Assembly (NCBI GenBank): GCA_051294375.1
Contig: CM119265.1
Location: 9,308,772 to 9,372,771 of the forward strand
Source: Paraspadella gotoi
Lineage: Eukaryota > Chaetognatha
DNA: 64,000 nt
Reading direction: 5' to 3'
Shown here: one piece after another, positions 13,137 to 25,700 of the stretch
How positions within the stretch are numbered: position 1 is the stretch's first letter
How the letters are laid out: every line of letters starts with the position of its first letter
The notes under the pieces: generated by a model
Database searches by the model: none
Seen by the model: only the letters and a program-made list of their open reading frames with translations
Told to the model about the DNA's origin: nothing
Made by a program: the position numbers and the translations under genes

Positions 13137-13598
13137 ATGAATCTTTGTTTCATCGCGACGATTATTTCGGCGGTGATCGTTTTCAAATTAACCGCCGACG
13201 ACCCAAACGTCAAAGCCGATGAGGTAGAGGGCAACTCCGTGGCTGCGGATCCAAACTCCGCTGCCGGCGCCGCCGCCGACTCTGCAGAGCTGAATATCGA
13301 CGCCGCTACCGAAATCAAGCCCGAAATTTCGAATCTCCTCAGTCGAAGGCAAGCGACGGCGTTCGATCGAAACGGGCGTGGCATCCCTCCGGCGCCGCTG
13401 AGAAGGCATCGACGAGAGGCGTCGTCGTTCGAAACGAAAACTAACGAGGGCCTTTTGCGGATGGAAGGAGAAACGAGGGAGGAATTCATGGAGCATCTTC
13501 CGTTATTCAAGGGCGCGTCGACGAGCCTTTCCAGCGCGGGAAGCCTCGTGGTCCTTTGGGTTGCTTCGATGTGCGTCTTTGCGGCGACGAGGATTTGA
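13137..13598 (+). CDS. Possible secreted or GPI-anchored small protein with dibasic sites
   Basis: Single open frame of 153 residues; family not recognised. Residues 1-20 form a hydrophobic N-terminus like a signal peptide. Residues 21-60 are rich in Ala and Asp. Dibasic sites at 70-71 (RR) and 89-93 (RRHRR) frame a 17-residue stretch that starts with Gln, a layout seen in neuropeptide or hormone precursors. The last ~18 residues are hydrophobic with small residues before them, which instead suggests a GPI-attachment signal. The ATG follows a long AT-rich leader. The balanced composition and lack of microsatellite bias set it apart from neighbouring spurious frames. An overlapping antisense frame (13,100-13,510) has no signal peptide and is less convincing. 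It could still be a chance frame. Confidence 0.45.
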   Translation: MNLCFIATIISAVIVFKLTADDPNVKADEVEGNSVAADPNSAAGAAADSAELNIDAATEIKPEISNLLSRRQATAFDRNGRGIPPAPLRRHRREASSFETKTNEGLLRMEGETREEFMEHLPLFKGASTSLSSAGSLVVLWVASMCVFAATRI

Positions 13599-16500
13599 AA
13601 ATAGAGGAGGAGCGAAAAGATCGATTTTCAATTAAAGGAAAACCAGTTGAGCTTAGCGGTGGGAAAATTGTGCAGCTGGCCACTAGTCTCTAAATGAAAT
13701 GCCGATGTGGACTCTCCCACTCTCTCTCTCTTACTCTGTCTCTCCGCCTCTTTAACTCGCACTTTCTCTCATTCTCCCCCCCTGCTCTCGCTCTCTCTCT
13801 TTCTCGCTCCATTCCATAGAAATTTCTTTGGAAAAAAAGGATAATGAACTCGTTTAAAAGGAAATATAAGCAGAGGGATGCGGCCATCTGTCAAATACTT
13901 ACGGAAAGAAGGACCTTTCTCTCTTGNNNNNNNNNNNNNNNNNNNNNNNNNNNNNNNNNNNNNNNNNNNNNNNNNNNNNNNNNNNNNNNNNNNNNNNNNN
14001 NNNNNNNNNNNNNNNNNNNNNNNNNNNNNNNNNNNNNNNNNNNNNNNNNNNNNNNNNNNNNNNNNNNNNNNNNNNNNNNNNNNNNNNNNNNNNNNNNNNN
14101 NNNNNNAAAAAAGGAAAAAAAATCAAAAGATAAGAATTTTTCCCCGAAAAAAAAAGGAAAAGGAGAAAAATAGAAAAAAGAAGAAAAGAAGGCGGAGAGA
14201 GAAAAAAATTCCCATTTTCTCTCCGAGAATTCTTTCACTTTCGCTCTTTCAATTTTTTTTTTTTACTCAGATTCTCACTCAGTTTTTCCTTTTCAATTTT
14301 TTTTTTTGTTATCACCGACATTTGGAAGGCGAACGCAGAGGCTTAAATCGGGAAAGACGGTAATAACGAGGTTTAAAAATGAGAGAGAAGATGAAGAGAA
14401 TCCGATTTTGAAAGAAAAAAATGGGAAAAAAATCGATACGAATCTCTCAAATTTTCTCGTGAAAGTTTAAAAAAAAATTGAAAGAAAAGAGCGCGCGGGA
14501 ATTAGAGAAAGTTAATGAGGGGAAAAAAAAAGAGAGGTCCCACGAATCTTAAAAAACACCTGATTGATGCTTCGCGCAGATGCGGTGAACCTGTGCGATG
14601 AAATTAGTTNNNNNNNNNNNNNNNNNNNNNNNNNNNNNNNNNNNNNNNNNNNNNNNNNNNNNNNNNNNNNNNNNNNNNNNNNNNNNNNNNNNNNNNNNNN
14701 NNNNNNNNNNNNNNNNNNNNNNNNNNNNNNNNNNNNNNNNNNNNNNNNNNNNNNNNNNNNNNNNNNNNNNNNNNNNNNNNNNNNNNNNNNNNNNNNNNNN
14801 NNNNNNNNNNNNNNNNNNNNNNNNNNNNNNNNNNNNNNNNNNNNNNNNNNNNNNNNNNNNNNNNNNNNNNNNNNNNNNNNNNNNNNNNNNNNNNNNNNNN
14901 NNNNNNNNNNNNNNNNNNNNNNNNNNNNNNNNNNNNNNNNNNNNNNNNNNNNNNNNNNNNNNNNNNNNNNNNNNNNAAAAAAAAGAGAAATCTGAGATTT
15001 AGCGCGGGAAGCCAAGTGATTCGCTTAAACGGTCGACGTCTGCTCGTTGAGGTCACATCGTTGCGTCATCGTCATCGTTCACTTTCACCGACGCTAATCG
15101 TCGTCTTCATCGTTTACCCTAAAACGCGCACTCTCGTTTCTTACCCTCAGTCTCTCATTGTCCGTTTCTTACCATCGACTTACTCCCATCAATTTCGAGG
15201 TCAGAGTCGTTGTCAATTCTTAACGCCGTCGTCCTCGGTCAACATCGTCGTCCAAAACCTGCGATCCTTGTCCTCGGCATCGTCTTTCTGTCCTCGACCC
15301 CCCCCTCGCCCCCCCCCCACGCGCGATTCTTCTCGTGGGATTCGATGAAAAGAGCGACGGATCGAGACGAGAGACGTCCACTGGGCACGTGCGGGTTGAT
15401 GGGGGGAAGGGGGAAGGAAGATGGGGATAGAGAAGAGGCATAGGAAAAAAGGGGGAAAGATGGAGTCCGCCGCTTCGGGCTCTTGGATGAGAATAAGAGG
15501 AAAGAGACGATAAAAGATGAGAAAGAAAAAAAAAAGGCGGTATGAAAGTTTTGATTTCCCACAGAACTTACCTTTGCCAATTGCCATCCTCGCCTCGCCA
15601 AGCCCCTTTTCCGCCCGCTCCTCTCCCCCCCCCCTAAAAAGAAGAGAAAAAAGTTCCCATGAATTTTTGTTGACGAGAAAAACGCGCGCGAAGGAGAAAA
15701 TTTGTTCTCGTCGCTTCCAGAAAAGCATAAGAGAAATGAAAAAAAAAACGGGGCAAAGATTTCGCGTGACGAGAGATCCGGGGTTCGAATCCCGACGACG
15801 ACGACAGCGGCGGCGGTGGCAGCGGCGACGGCGGCANNNNNNNNNNNNNNNNNNNNNNNNNNNNNNNNNNNNNNNNNNNNNNNNNNNNNNNNNNNNNNNN
15901 NNNNNNNNNNNNNNNNNNNNNNNNNNNNNNNNNNNNNNNNNNNNNNNNNNNNNNNNNNNNNNNNNNNNNNNNNNNNNNNNNNNNNNNNNNNNNNNNNNNN
16001 NNNNNNNNNNNNNNNNNNNNNNNNNNNNNNNNNNNNNNNNNNNNNNNNNNNNNNNNNNNNNNNNNNNNNNNNNNNNNNNNNNNNNNNNNNNNNNNNNNNN
16101 NNNNNNNNNNNNNNNNNNGTTTTGCCTTTTTTAACGAAAAAATGAGCCGATTTTTTTATTATTTTTTTTTTTGTTTCCCTCCGAAATATATAGGTTTGTT
16201 TCGCCAAAAAACTTTAATTAGTCCCTTTTTTAGTCGTCGTTTTTATTCTTTTCTTATTTATTTTAAATTAGCATTTTTTTTTGTTCCGTGTTTTAGTTTT
16301 GCTTTTTTCTATCTCTCGTTGTTTTTATCATGTAAATTTTATTCAGTGAGGTTCGTTTAGCCGTTTTATAGGCGACGGGGAATAATTGTCAAAGTCGTTT
16401 TACGTCGCGAAATTTAGTCAAAATTAATAAATATCATGGACTTTTATTACTCCTTTTTTTTTTTATCGAAATCACGAATATGAAAACTCAGGTTCGGTCG

Positions 16501-16640
16501 GTACTTCACCTTTTTACATATGTAAAAATAAATCCAGAAAACTCTCATTTTTATCTTTTTTAAAAATTGTTTTCTTATCTTACCACCTCCTGCTTTTAAA
16601 TATTTTAATACAGTCTGCTTAACGTTTTCCATAAGTCTCC
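13599..16640. other. Gap-rich, low-complexity interval
   Basis: Contains N runs at 13,927-14,106, 14,610-14,976 and 15,837-16,118, separated by A-rich, T-rich and GTC-rich sequence. No gene is supported. A tRNA-type B-box sequence, GGTTCGAATCCCG, lies at about 15,783 without a recognisable cloverleaf. Long frames across the N runs are artefacts. Confidence 0.5.
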
Positions 16641-16884
16641 CATCAGTGACTCATTTAGGCATGATTCCTTATTTGCGTCATGTTTATTCGGGTTTCGTTT
16701 TCCCTTCTCGACTCTTACCACCTCGCGATATTCCACCATTTCCTCCTTTCCTCCCCAGTTTCCACCTTTTACCTTTTCCACCATTCATCGCCAGTTCCCA
16801 CCTTTTCCACCTTTCAATTTCTTTCCGCCCTTCCCCGTACAAACTCGTGGGAAAAAATCTAAGTTCCCTCGTTCGTCATTCGAT

Positions 16885-16925
16885 GGAACGGGCGCGGGTT
16901 CGAATCCCGATTGGGGACGACCACC
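16885..16925 (+). other. tRNA B-box-like sequence (SINE remnant?)
   Basis: GCGGGTTCGAATCCCG matches a T-arm with the RNA polymerase III B-box, followed by ATTGGGGACGACCA. No matching acceptor 5' strand or A-box is visible about 70 bp upstream, so this is not a tRNA gene as read. It may be a tRNA-derived SINE piece. A mutated copy lies inverted near 26,735. Confidence 0.3.
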
Positions 16926-18388
16926 GCTCGACCCCTTCCCTTCCCTGCTCCTTATCCCACCCAGCTCTCGCCCCCCCAGCAAAGATAAAAAATGACGGCG
17001 ACTGGCCAGGAACAAAAAAGGGCTCTACTGGGGCCACAAGGAGCACGGCGCCCCGGCTCTCGGCCTCCGTCCTCGTCNNNNNNNNNNNNNNNNNNNNNNN
17101 NNNNNNNNNNNNNNNNAAGGAAGGGAAGGGAAGGGGGAGTCGATATCAAGAACTGGAATTGTAACATCAGCGACAAACCTTCGTTTTTCGTCTTTTCCCA
17201 TTTTTTTGCCATTTCGGCATGAATTTGCCTTTTCGAAGACTGGTTATTGCGATTACGATTACGACGTTTTCTAATCTTCTTAAAAGCCATAAATTTTTGC
17301 AATGGGTTTAACTTGACCGAAAAGCAAAATAATTTTGAAATGTTGGCGTAATTTTATATCAAGTGAATAAACGTGAGTCTTGGTTGAAAGTTTGTAAATG
17401 TGATGAAGGCCTTAAACCACCATTGCGTGTCCAAAGTCGGGGGCAAGATAGCTTATCTATTAAATCAATGGATAATTTTGATATTGGTTGTTCCAATTTC
17501 ATGAACAATTATATTTTTATTTCCCTCTTTTATACATACATCGTTAGACTTTTTCGTCCAAGCAGCTTTGGCACCATAGATCAACAGCCTATGTTCCAAC
17601 TATTCTTAAATTTGCAAAAATATCTGAACTAGTACAACAGTAAATGCTTCAAACTTATAATTCGTGAATCACTATTTACTAATATATAATTATAAGTAAA
17701 AATCTAAAACTAAAATGTTCAATTTTGTTCATTCTCGGTCTCTTACTTTTTTCTAAATTAACGTTAACGATTAACAATCGCCTCTCTAGGAATGTTTTGT
17801 TTCCCTGAAATCGGTCGGTCCGTCTTTCAGTCAGTCTGTCTCCCGTCAATCAGTCAATCCGTCATTCCGTCAATCCGTCAATCCGTTAATCCGTTCTCTT
17901 CGATCGACCTCGATATTTTTCGTCGTTGACTTAATTTTTTTCCCTTTCGTCATCAATGAAAAATCATTTTTCCCAGGAAATTGAGTGAAAACGTTTTTTT
18001 CCTCTTAAAACGAATTTTCGCCTTGAAAAAGCCGACTACTATTTAGGGCTAAAATTACCAATTTTTTTAAACTCTCTCTCTCNNNNNNNNNNNNNNNNNN
18101 NNNNNNNNNNNNNNNNNNNNNNNNNNNNNNNNNNNNNNNNNNNNNNNNNNNNNNNNNNNNNNNNNNNNNNNNNNNNNNNNNNNNNNNNNNNNNNNNNNNN
18201 NNNNNNNNNNNNNNNNNNNNNNNNNNNNNNNNNNNNNNNNNNNNNNNNNNNNNNNNNNNNNNNNNNNNNNNNNNNNNNNNNNNNNNNNNNNNNNTTTTCT
18301 CTCTCTCTCTTTTAATTTTCCTTTTTTATTTTTCCTTTTCATTCTCTCTGGTCTTTTCCTCTTTTTGCCCCCTTCTCTTTCAGGTCTG

Positions 18389-18424
<36 letters not shown>

Positions 18425-19775
18425 NNNNNNNNNNNNNNNNNNNNNNNNNNNNNNNNNNNNNNNNNNNNNNNNNNNNNNNNNNNNNNNNNNNNNNNNNNNN
18501 NNNNNNNNNNNNNNNNNNNNNNNNNNNNNNNNNNNNNNNNNNNNNNNNNNNNNNNNNNNNNNNNNNNNNNNNNNNNNNNNNNNNNNNNNNNNNNNNNNNN
18601 NNNNNNNNNNNNNNNNNNNNNNNNNNNNNNNNNNNNNNNNNNNNNNNNNNNNNNNNNNNNNNNNNNNNNNNNNNNNNNNNNNNNNNNNNNNNNNNNNNNN
18701 NNNNNNNNNNNNNNNNNNNNNNNNNNNNNNNNNNNNNNNNNNNNNNNNNNNNNNNNNNNNNNNNNNNNNNNNNNNNNNNNNNNNNNNNNNNNNNNNNNNN
18801 NNNNNNNNNNNNNNNNNNNNNNNNNNNNNNNNNNNNNNNNNNNNNNNNNNNNNNNNNNNNNNNNNNNNNNNNNNNNNNNNNNNNNNNNNNNNNNNNNNNN
18901 NNNNNNNNNNNNNNNNNNNNNNNNNNNNNNNNNNNNNNNNNNNNNNNNNNNNNNNNNNNNNNNNNNNNNNNNNNNNNNNNNNNNNNNNNNNNNNNNNNNN
19001 NNNNNNNNNNNNNNNNNNNNNNNNNNNNNNNNNNNNNNNNNNNNNNNNNNNNNNNNNNNNNNNNNNNNNNNNNNNNNNNNNNNNNNNNNNNNNNNNNNNN
19101 NNNNNNNNNNNNNNNNNNNNNNNNNNNNNNNNNNNNNNNNNNNNNNNNNNNNNNNNNNNNNNNNNNNNNNNNNNNNNNNNNNNNNNNNNNNNNNNNNNNN
19201 NNNNNNNNNNNNNNNNNNNNNNNNNNNNNNNNNNNNNNNNNNNNNNNNNNNNNNNNNNNNNNNNNNNNNNNNNNNNNNNNNNNNNNNNNNNNNNNNNNNN
19301 NNNNNNNNNNNNNNNNNNNNNNNNNTTTTTTTTTCTTTGTTTTTCTTCTTTCTTTTTTTTTCGTTGAAAAGCGAAAAAAGTCTCTTCGAACAATGAAGAC
19401 CTAAGAAAAAATTTCATTTTCTTTATTATTAATAATAAGCCACAAAAAAAATGTGTAAGAAGCGAGAAGAAGGAAAAAAGTAGATCGATTTCTTAGCCAT
19501 TTTCTTCTTTTCCTTTCTTTTTTTTTTCTTTCTTCTTCCCTTTATTTCTTATTCTACTTCTCTCTTTCTTTCGTCTCCTTCTCTCTTCCTTCTCTTCCTC
19601 TCCTTCTCGGTCTTTTTCTTCCGTCTCCTTCTTCGTTGTTTGGCCCGGGAGAAAAACAGGGTTGCCGTCGATTGAGTTTTTCAGGACGAAGAGTTGAAAA
19701 GAACAGTTTAGTTGAGAGGCAAAGAGAAAAAAAAACAGTTGAACGAGGAAGAAATGCTTGAAATGTTTGAAGCTT

Positions 19776-19811
<36 letters not shown>

Positions 19812-20676
19812 NNNNNNNNNNNNNNNNNNNNNNNNNNNNNNNNNNNNNNNNNNNNNNNNNNNNNNNNNNNNNNNNNNNNNNNNNNNNNNNNNNNNNNNNN
19901 NNNNNNNNNNNNNNNNNNNNNNNNNNNNNNNNNNNNNNNNNNNNNNNNNNNNNNNNNNNTCAGGAATTTCCATCTCTTAAGACGGAATTCCAGTCGTAAT
20001 TGCGGAATCGTCTCTCTCTCACTCTCACTCTCTCGCTCTCACTCGAGATTCTCTATCCCGTAATCAGTAATTACTAGTCTCTCACCCTTCCTCCCCCTCA
20101 CCGCGATCCGTCGCCGCCCTTACCTTTGACCTCACGCTTCAGGAAGTTCGCCGCCTCCGGCGCCGATAAAATTCGTCGCCGACGACGACGACACAGACGC
20201 CGACTAACGACGCCGATAGTGGGGGCGCCCTAAGCTTTATCGCTCGATCCTTAATTATTAGAGTCGTCGTCTTCGTCGCCCGACGTTTGTGTTGTTTCCG
20301 TTTTAGCTGCTGCTGCTGCTGCTGCTGTTGTTGTTGTTTTTGAAGATTATCTTCTGTTTCCGCTTTGCTCAATTGCACGCCACGACGTTCTATGCTGACA
20401 AACGCGTTTGATAAATGAACTCTAAAATTAGCAGTAAATTGTAAATAGTATCTAAAAGACTTAGATCTTGCGAAAATTCTTCATTTTTCCGTTGTGTTTC
20501 GAATTCAGTTTGAAATAACTTATCGTTGTCGTAAAAAGACTTTATTTCAAACTAAAATAGATTAAAAAGCCAAGTTAAACGTAACGATGTATAATTTCAC
20601 ATACAAACATTGTAGTCCATTATCATTCTTGCAGATTGAAAGAGACTCCTCCCCGCGCCCTCCGTCGACGGCGAAA

Positions 20677-20709
20677 TCACGTGACACGAGGTGACGCGTG
20701 ATCACGTGA
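20677..20709. promoter_or_regulatory. Pair of TCACGTGA E-boxes
   Basis: TCACGTGA occurs at 20,677-20,684 and 20,702-20,709, 25 bp apart. This octamer is the M-box/CLEAR-type site bound by MITF/TFE and USF-like bHLH-ZIP factors. A CRE palindrome follows at 21,045. Promoter function is inferred, as no adjacent transcript is identified. Confidence 0.35.
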
Positions 20710-20842
20710 CCGGCGATTGCGTGATCCCCCGATCCTTCGTCGCGTCGACGTCATCGTCGTAGATGTCGTCGCCGCTGTGGTCATTGTGTCGCTGCGGTCG
20801 TCGTCGTTCGCTCCTTTCGTCGTCAAAATATTTACTTCGTTA

Positions 20843-20877
<35 letters not shown>

Positions 20878-21044
20878 TCTCTCACTTTTACCCAGTCTCG
20901 AGCTTCCGACGTTCGCGTCCCGTGTTCCGAAAATACGACACGCCCCCCTCCCGACGCCCCAGCGTCAGTCCAAAGTCCGTCGGACACTTTCTCCGACGAT
21001 AAATCTAAACGGTGATATTTTTTCTGAGCGATAAATAAAATCGC

Positions 21045-21062
21045 TCGATGACGTCATCGAGA
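21045..21062. promoter_or_regulatory. CRE inside an 18-bp perfect palindrome
   Basis: CTCGATGACGTCATCGAG is self-complementary over 18 bp and contains the full CREB/ATF site TGACGTCA. It lies just before the 25-N gap at the palindrome centre. Confidence 0.4.
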
Positions 21063-21106
21063 GTTTGACGCGATATTTTGTNNNNNNNNNNNNNNNNNNN
21101 NNNNNN

Positions 21107-22696
21107 GGTCGTCTTTTCGGAGAACATCACGGGAACGTCCCGCGGTACTGCGTCCTCCGTCGGCGTCAATCTTGTCTCCTCTCTTCCTCTCTGAGCATCT
21201 CCTTCTCTCTGTGTCAAATACGTCTTCTCAGTGAGACTCTCTGACTCTGTCACTCGCCGTGCATCCTGATCGACGCTACGCTACGTCATCTTCTCTCTGT
21301 ACTTAACCGATCTCATCTTGCTTAAACTCTTTTCTTGACCGTACTCGACGACAGGGTGACGGGAACCGCAGAAGCAGATCGAGACCCGCGAGAGACGAGA
21401 CCACAGTGACCACTCATGCCGGCTCGAAGGACATCTACGATCGATGACCGTCGAACGGCGCACGAAGGATCGAGGGAAGAAAGGTGAACAATGATCTTTT
21501 TTTTTTCTGGCGCAGAATTCGTCATTCTCTCTAAGGTCTTTCGTTCTTTTTTATTCGCCAAGGTTAATGTCGGAGATTTTACTGAGAGAAGATATTTGGG
21601 TTATTCATCCTTACATTTTAGAATCATTGCACAGATAATACACTTATAATTTACGATGTCACGTGTACGTATCCGATCGGCAGAAGAGAGAGATAGACAA
21701 AGAGGAGAGGAGAGAGAAGAAAAAGAGGCGACGAGAAGAAGAGGAGAGAAGTTCAATTTAACAATCTAGACAGAATGATATGGAACAACAATGTTTTGAT
21801 ATGTGAAATTTATACATCGTATACGTATAACTGGCTATTTTAAGTCTCATTTTAGTTTGAATAGAAGTCTTATTTACGACACGATAAGTATATTTCAAAC
21901 TGTATACGACACAACGGAAAGAAAATTGATATGGAGATTTCGGCGAAGATCTAAGTCTTTTATATATAATTTACAATTTACTGCTAATTTTAGAGTTCAT
22001 TTATCAAACGAACAGAGTTTGTCAGAAGATAGAACGTCGTGGCGGTCAATTGAGCAAAGCCGAGAACAAGAAGTAATCTTCAAAAACAACAACAACAACA
22101 ATAAACAACAGCAGCAGCAGCTAAAAACGGAAACAACACAAACGTCTGGCGGAACGAAGACGACGACTCTAATAATATAAGAGAACGATGTCAAAAGACT
22201 GGAAATAAAAATGCGTGTATAGTAGGGCATGGTGAAAAAAAAACACGCGAGTCGAATTTAAGATCTATCCGGCGGTCAGTGTAGGTCTCTGCGTCAGGAG
22301 GAGGATTCGGTGGTCGGACGCACGATTTTATCGGCGCGCGAGGCTGGCCGACTTCCTGCAAGCTGTGAGAGAGGTCAAAGCGTAAGGGCGGCGGCGGATC
22401 GCGATCGAGGTGAGTGGGGAGGAAGTGTGAGGACTAGTAATTATGATTACGGCATTAGAGGAATCCTCGACTGAGGAGCGAGAGAGTAGAGCAGTGAGGG
22501 GATGAGACGATTTCCGCATATTACGACTGAATTCCGTCTTAAGAGATGGAATTCCTTAGAGGAAAAGACGTCGGAAAAGGATTAAACGCATTTTAATTTG
22601 GCATTCGGAGATCTTTGAGGTAAGCACGCGGGCACGGGGTAGGTTCAAAGGGGAGAGAGAGAGAGAGAGAGAGAAGAGATGGAGAGAGAGAGAGAC

Positions 22697-22743
<47 letters not shown>

Positions 22744-25700
22744 TAAAGCTTCAAACATTTCAAGCATTTCTTCCTCGCTTCAACGCTTTTTTTTTCTCTT
22801 TGCCTGCTCAACTAAACTTGTTCTTTCAACTCTTCGTCCTTGAAAAACTCAATCGACGGCCAACCCTGTTTTTCTCCCGGGCCAAACAACGAGAAGGAGA
22901 CGGATGAAAAGACCGAGAAGGAGGAGGGTCAGTAAAGAGGAAGAATCTCTGCGTGGGACAGGAAGAAAGAGAGAAAGAAGAGTAAGGAAAGGCCACGAAA
23001 GAAAAGAGAAGAAGTGAAGAAGAAAATAAGAAATAAAGAAAGAAGATAAAAGAAAAAAAAAAAGAAAGAGAGAAAAAGAAAAGAAAAAAAATGAGAACTA
23101 AAAAAATACGAAATCTACATATATTTTCCTTACTTCTCACAGCATTCATTAACACATTAATATTAGTCTAGATAGAGACATATAAATAGATATTAATAAA
23201 TAATAAGAAAATAGAAAGTTGTTTTCATTTAGGGTCTTCAAAATAGGATGTTCGAAGAAGAGAGAAAAGAAAGAAACTTTTTTCACGGCTTGTAGTCAAA
23301 CGATAAAGAATAAAAGAAAAGAAAAAGAGAAGAGAAGAAGACAAAAGAGAAAGAAAAAAACTCAAACGTTCAAAAGAAAAAAGGGATATTTTTATGACTT
23401 ATCTTTTTTTTTTACAAATGTTAAAACTTTTATCTCTCATATTTCTGCAAAAGACTATTTTTCCTTCCTTTTTTCTTTTTTTTAAACTTTCCTGGTGGAC
23501 CGAAGAAGTGATATTATATTTTTCTTTCTTCCCTTCCGTCTGTCCATCGATCCCTATTCTCTCTCTCCTAAGTCTCTCATCTCAGTCTACTCATACGTCT
23601 ATACATGCATACATACTCATCACATAACCCGACAATGGGAAACAATCTCGCTAGCTCGTAATCTACTCCGTACCCCTCTCTCTCCCTCTTCTACGAGTTT
23701 TTTATGATTTTTTGGTTCTCTTTTTTCGTCTAAGGTTTCCATCGTACTCGTGTTATTCTTCAATTGCCTCTCTACTGTATGCAAGAGGATCCATCCATGG
23801 GTGATTCCCCACTAACGGAATCGTGAATGCATAGTCTGAGGTCCATTTTGAACTAGAGTCTAAACTCTGCGTCATTTGTTAACCGACTCGCTAGAGAGAG
23901 AGAAAAGAGAGTCGGACTTACTCGGTCGATGCAGATTTCATGTTCGGAGAGTGCGGCAGAAGTGTTTGAAAGATTCATAAGTATGCTCTGATGCAAACTT
24001 AGGTTAGCCGTAGAAAGAGACGTCAGTGACGGTAGAGACGAGAGAGATGAGAGTCAATTCGATCATCTGCGAGTGACAGTGACGTCGAGAAGAGAGAGAG
24101 AGAGAGAGAGAATCGATTCGGATACATCAAGAAATATATAGGTGGGTAAAATGACAACAGTAGGAAGAAAATCGTGCTTTTTTCGCACACGAAGTGAAAA
24201 CATCTAAAATTGGAGAGAAGTACAGTGGATACGTGTTTGTTTTAATCCACAGGAACAAAATCTCTTCGGTCGGCGGAGTGGAGTAGAAAGCAACCTAAAA
24301 CCGGAATCCACTCTCGTCCAATTCTCTCTCTCTGCTCTCTGCTCTCGTCCATACTCTTATCATCCCTCTGTCTTCTCCTCTCTCTTCTTCCTCTTCTCTT
24401 CTCTCTGCACCTAGACCTGAAAAGAGAAGGTCTCGCATAAACAGAGTGAAAAGACCAGAGAGAATGTGAAATGGAACATAAATACAAAATAGCTCGGAAT
24501 AAAAGAGGAGAGCTGAGATAAAACATCAATTCCTCTACTCCCTCTCCAGTGTCTCGTATACTCTCTCATCTCTGGTGAAAAACTTTCATGATCAGAATCT
24601 TAACTTCTACTTCTGCATGGATCAAGTAACATGCATGAGAGCCATCGCATGACGAGATAGCGCATGCAGAGATCGATGACTCGTAGCGTGCATACTCTAG
24701 GCTGCAGATCTCTCGAGATCGATCTGAGAGACTGCTGATACGTCAGTCGTGACTCGATGCACGACTCAGAAGAGTAGACGATAAAATAAGATCTCCACGT
24801 CCTGGTAATTTTTTTATAAGCATTCCTATTACTTAGTAGTCTCCAAGTGCTATTATATCCAATAGAACAGAATACTCTTTCGCTCTTTTTAATGATAGAG
24901 GTAAATAACGAAATCATTGTATCAGCTCGAACAGTGTTCCTGTGAGGTATATATAAATGATCTTCTTACTACAGTTGTATCAACGAAAGAGGTCTGAATA
25001 ATCTACGACTTAAGCTCACTCGAACGGTATGATATTATATACTCCTTCGTATTCTCTGACCTCTCTCTCTCTCTCTCGTGCTCTTTTCCCGTCTTTCGTT
25101 TCTTTACTTCTCACGAAGACACAATGGCGTCTTGTAAAAAAAAAATTGTTACTACGCAGTTTATTTTCTTGTTGTTTTTTTTTTCTGTAAAAGAGCGCAG
25201 AGAGAGAGAGACGAGAGAGGAGAGAGAGGAGAGAGAGAGAGAGAGCGACCAGAGATTAGAGAGAAGAGAGAGGAAGAAACTTTCTCGTGAGAAAATTCTA
25301 TTGTAGTGCATCAATCAACAACTTGTTTCATTGACGGGCCGGAATTGACGGGGGAATATTTACTTCTCTCCCTCTATACGTCCTAATATTTTTTTCTTAT
25401 ATTTTTTCCCTTTAATTTTTTATTTCTTTTTTATCTTTGCTTCTATTTTCCTTAAGTTTCTTTTCTTAAGCAATTTTCATCTTTCGTTTGAGAGATTCTT
25501 CGCAACTTGACGAGGGGTTTCACGGAACAGAAAAATGGCGAAGTTTCGACTTTCCTCGTGAAATCGGGTAACGGAGATCAGCGACTAACACGAAGGCGTG
25601 ACCGAACCGACGATCCTCTCGAGGGGGAATCAAAATACACGCCATTTAAATCTCTGGGAATCGAGACGTGGTTTTTGTTTCGTTAATCCTCTCTCAAAGC

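Larger units (their letters stand above)
16760..21081 (+). repeat. Left arm of a ~10-kb imperfect palindrome
   Basis: This arm matches the reverse complement of 21,107-26,870. Paired points are 16,890/26,735, 17,460/26,180, 18,360/24,440, 19,590/22,930, 20,000/22,510, 20,300/22,150, 20,600/21,800 and 20,730/21,460. The arm is interrupted by four N gaps. It contains a (GTC)n run at 20,845-20,875 and a CTG/TTG trinucleotide run at 20,308-20,335. No gene is supported inside. Confidence 0.85.

Noticed and set aside
15770-15800. tRNA gene
   Set aside because: Only a B-box/T-arm is present; no A-box, anticodon arm or paired acceptor stem.
18365-19417. Long frames of 300 or more codons across N runs (also 28,027-29,178)
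   Set aside because: N bases were read as open codons; there is no sequence evidence.
20139-20378. Poly-Gln frame on the - strand
   Set aside because: Produced by a CTG/TTG trinucleotide run inside the suspect palindrome; no flanking coding signal.
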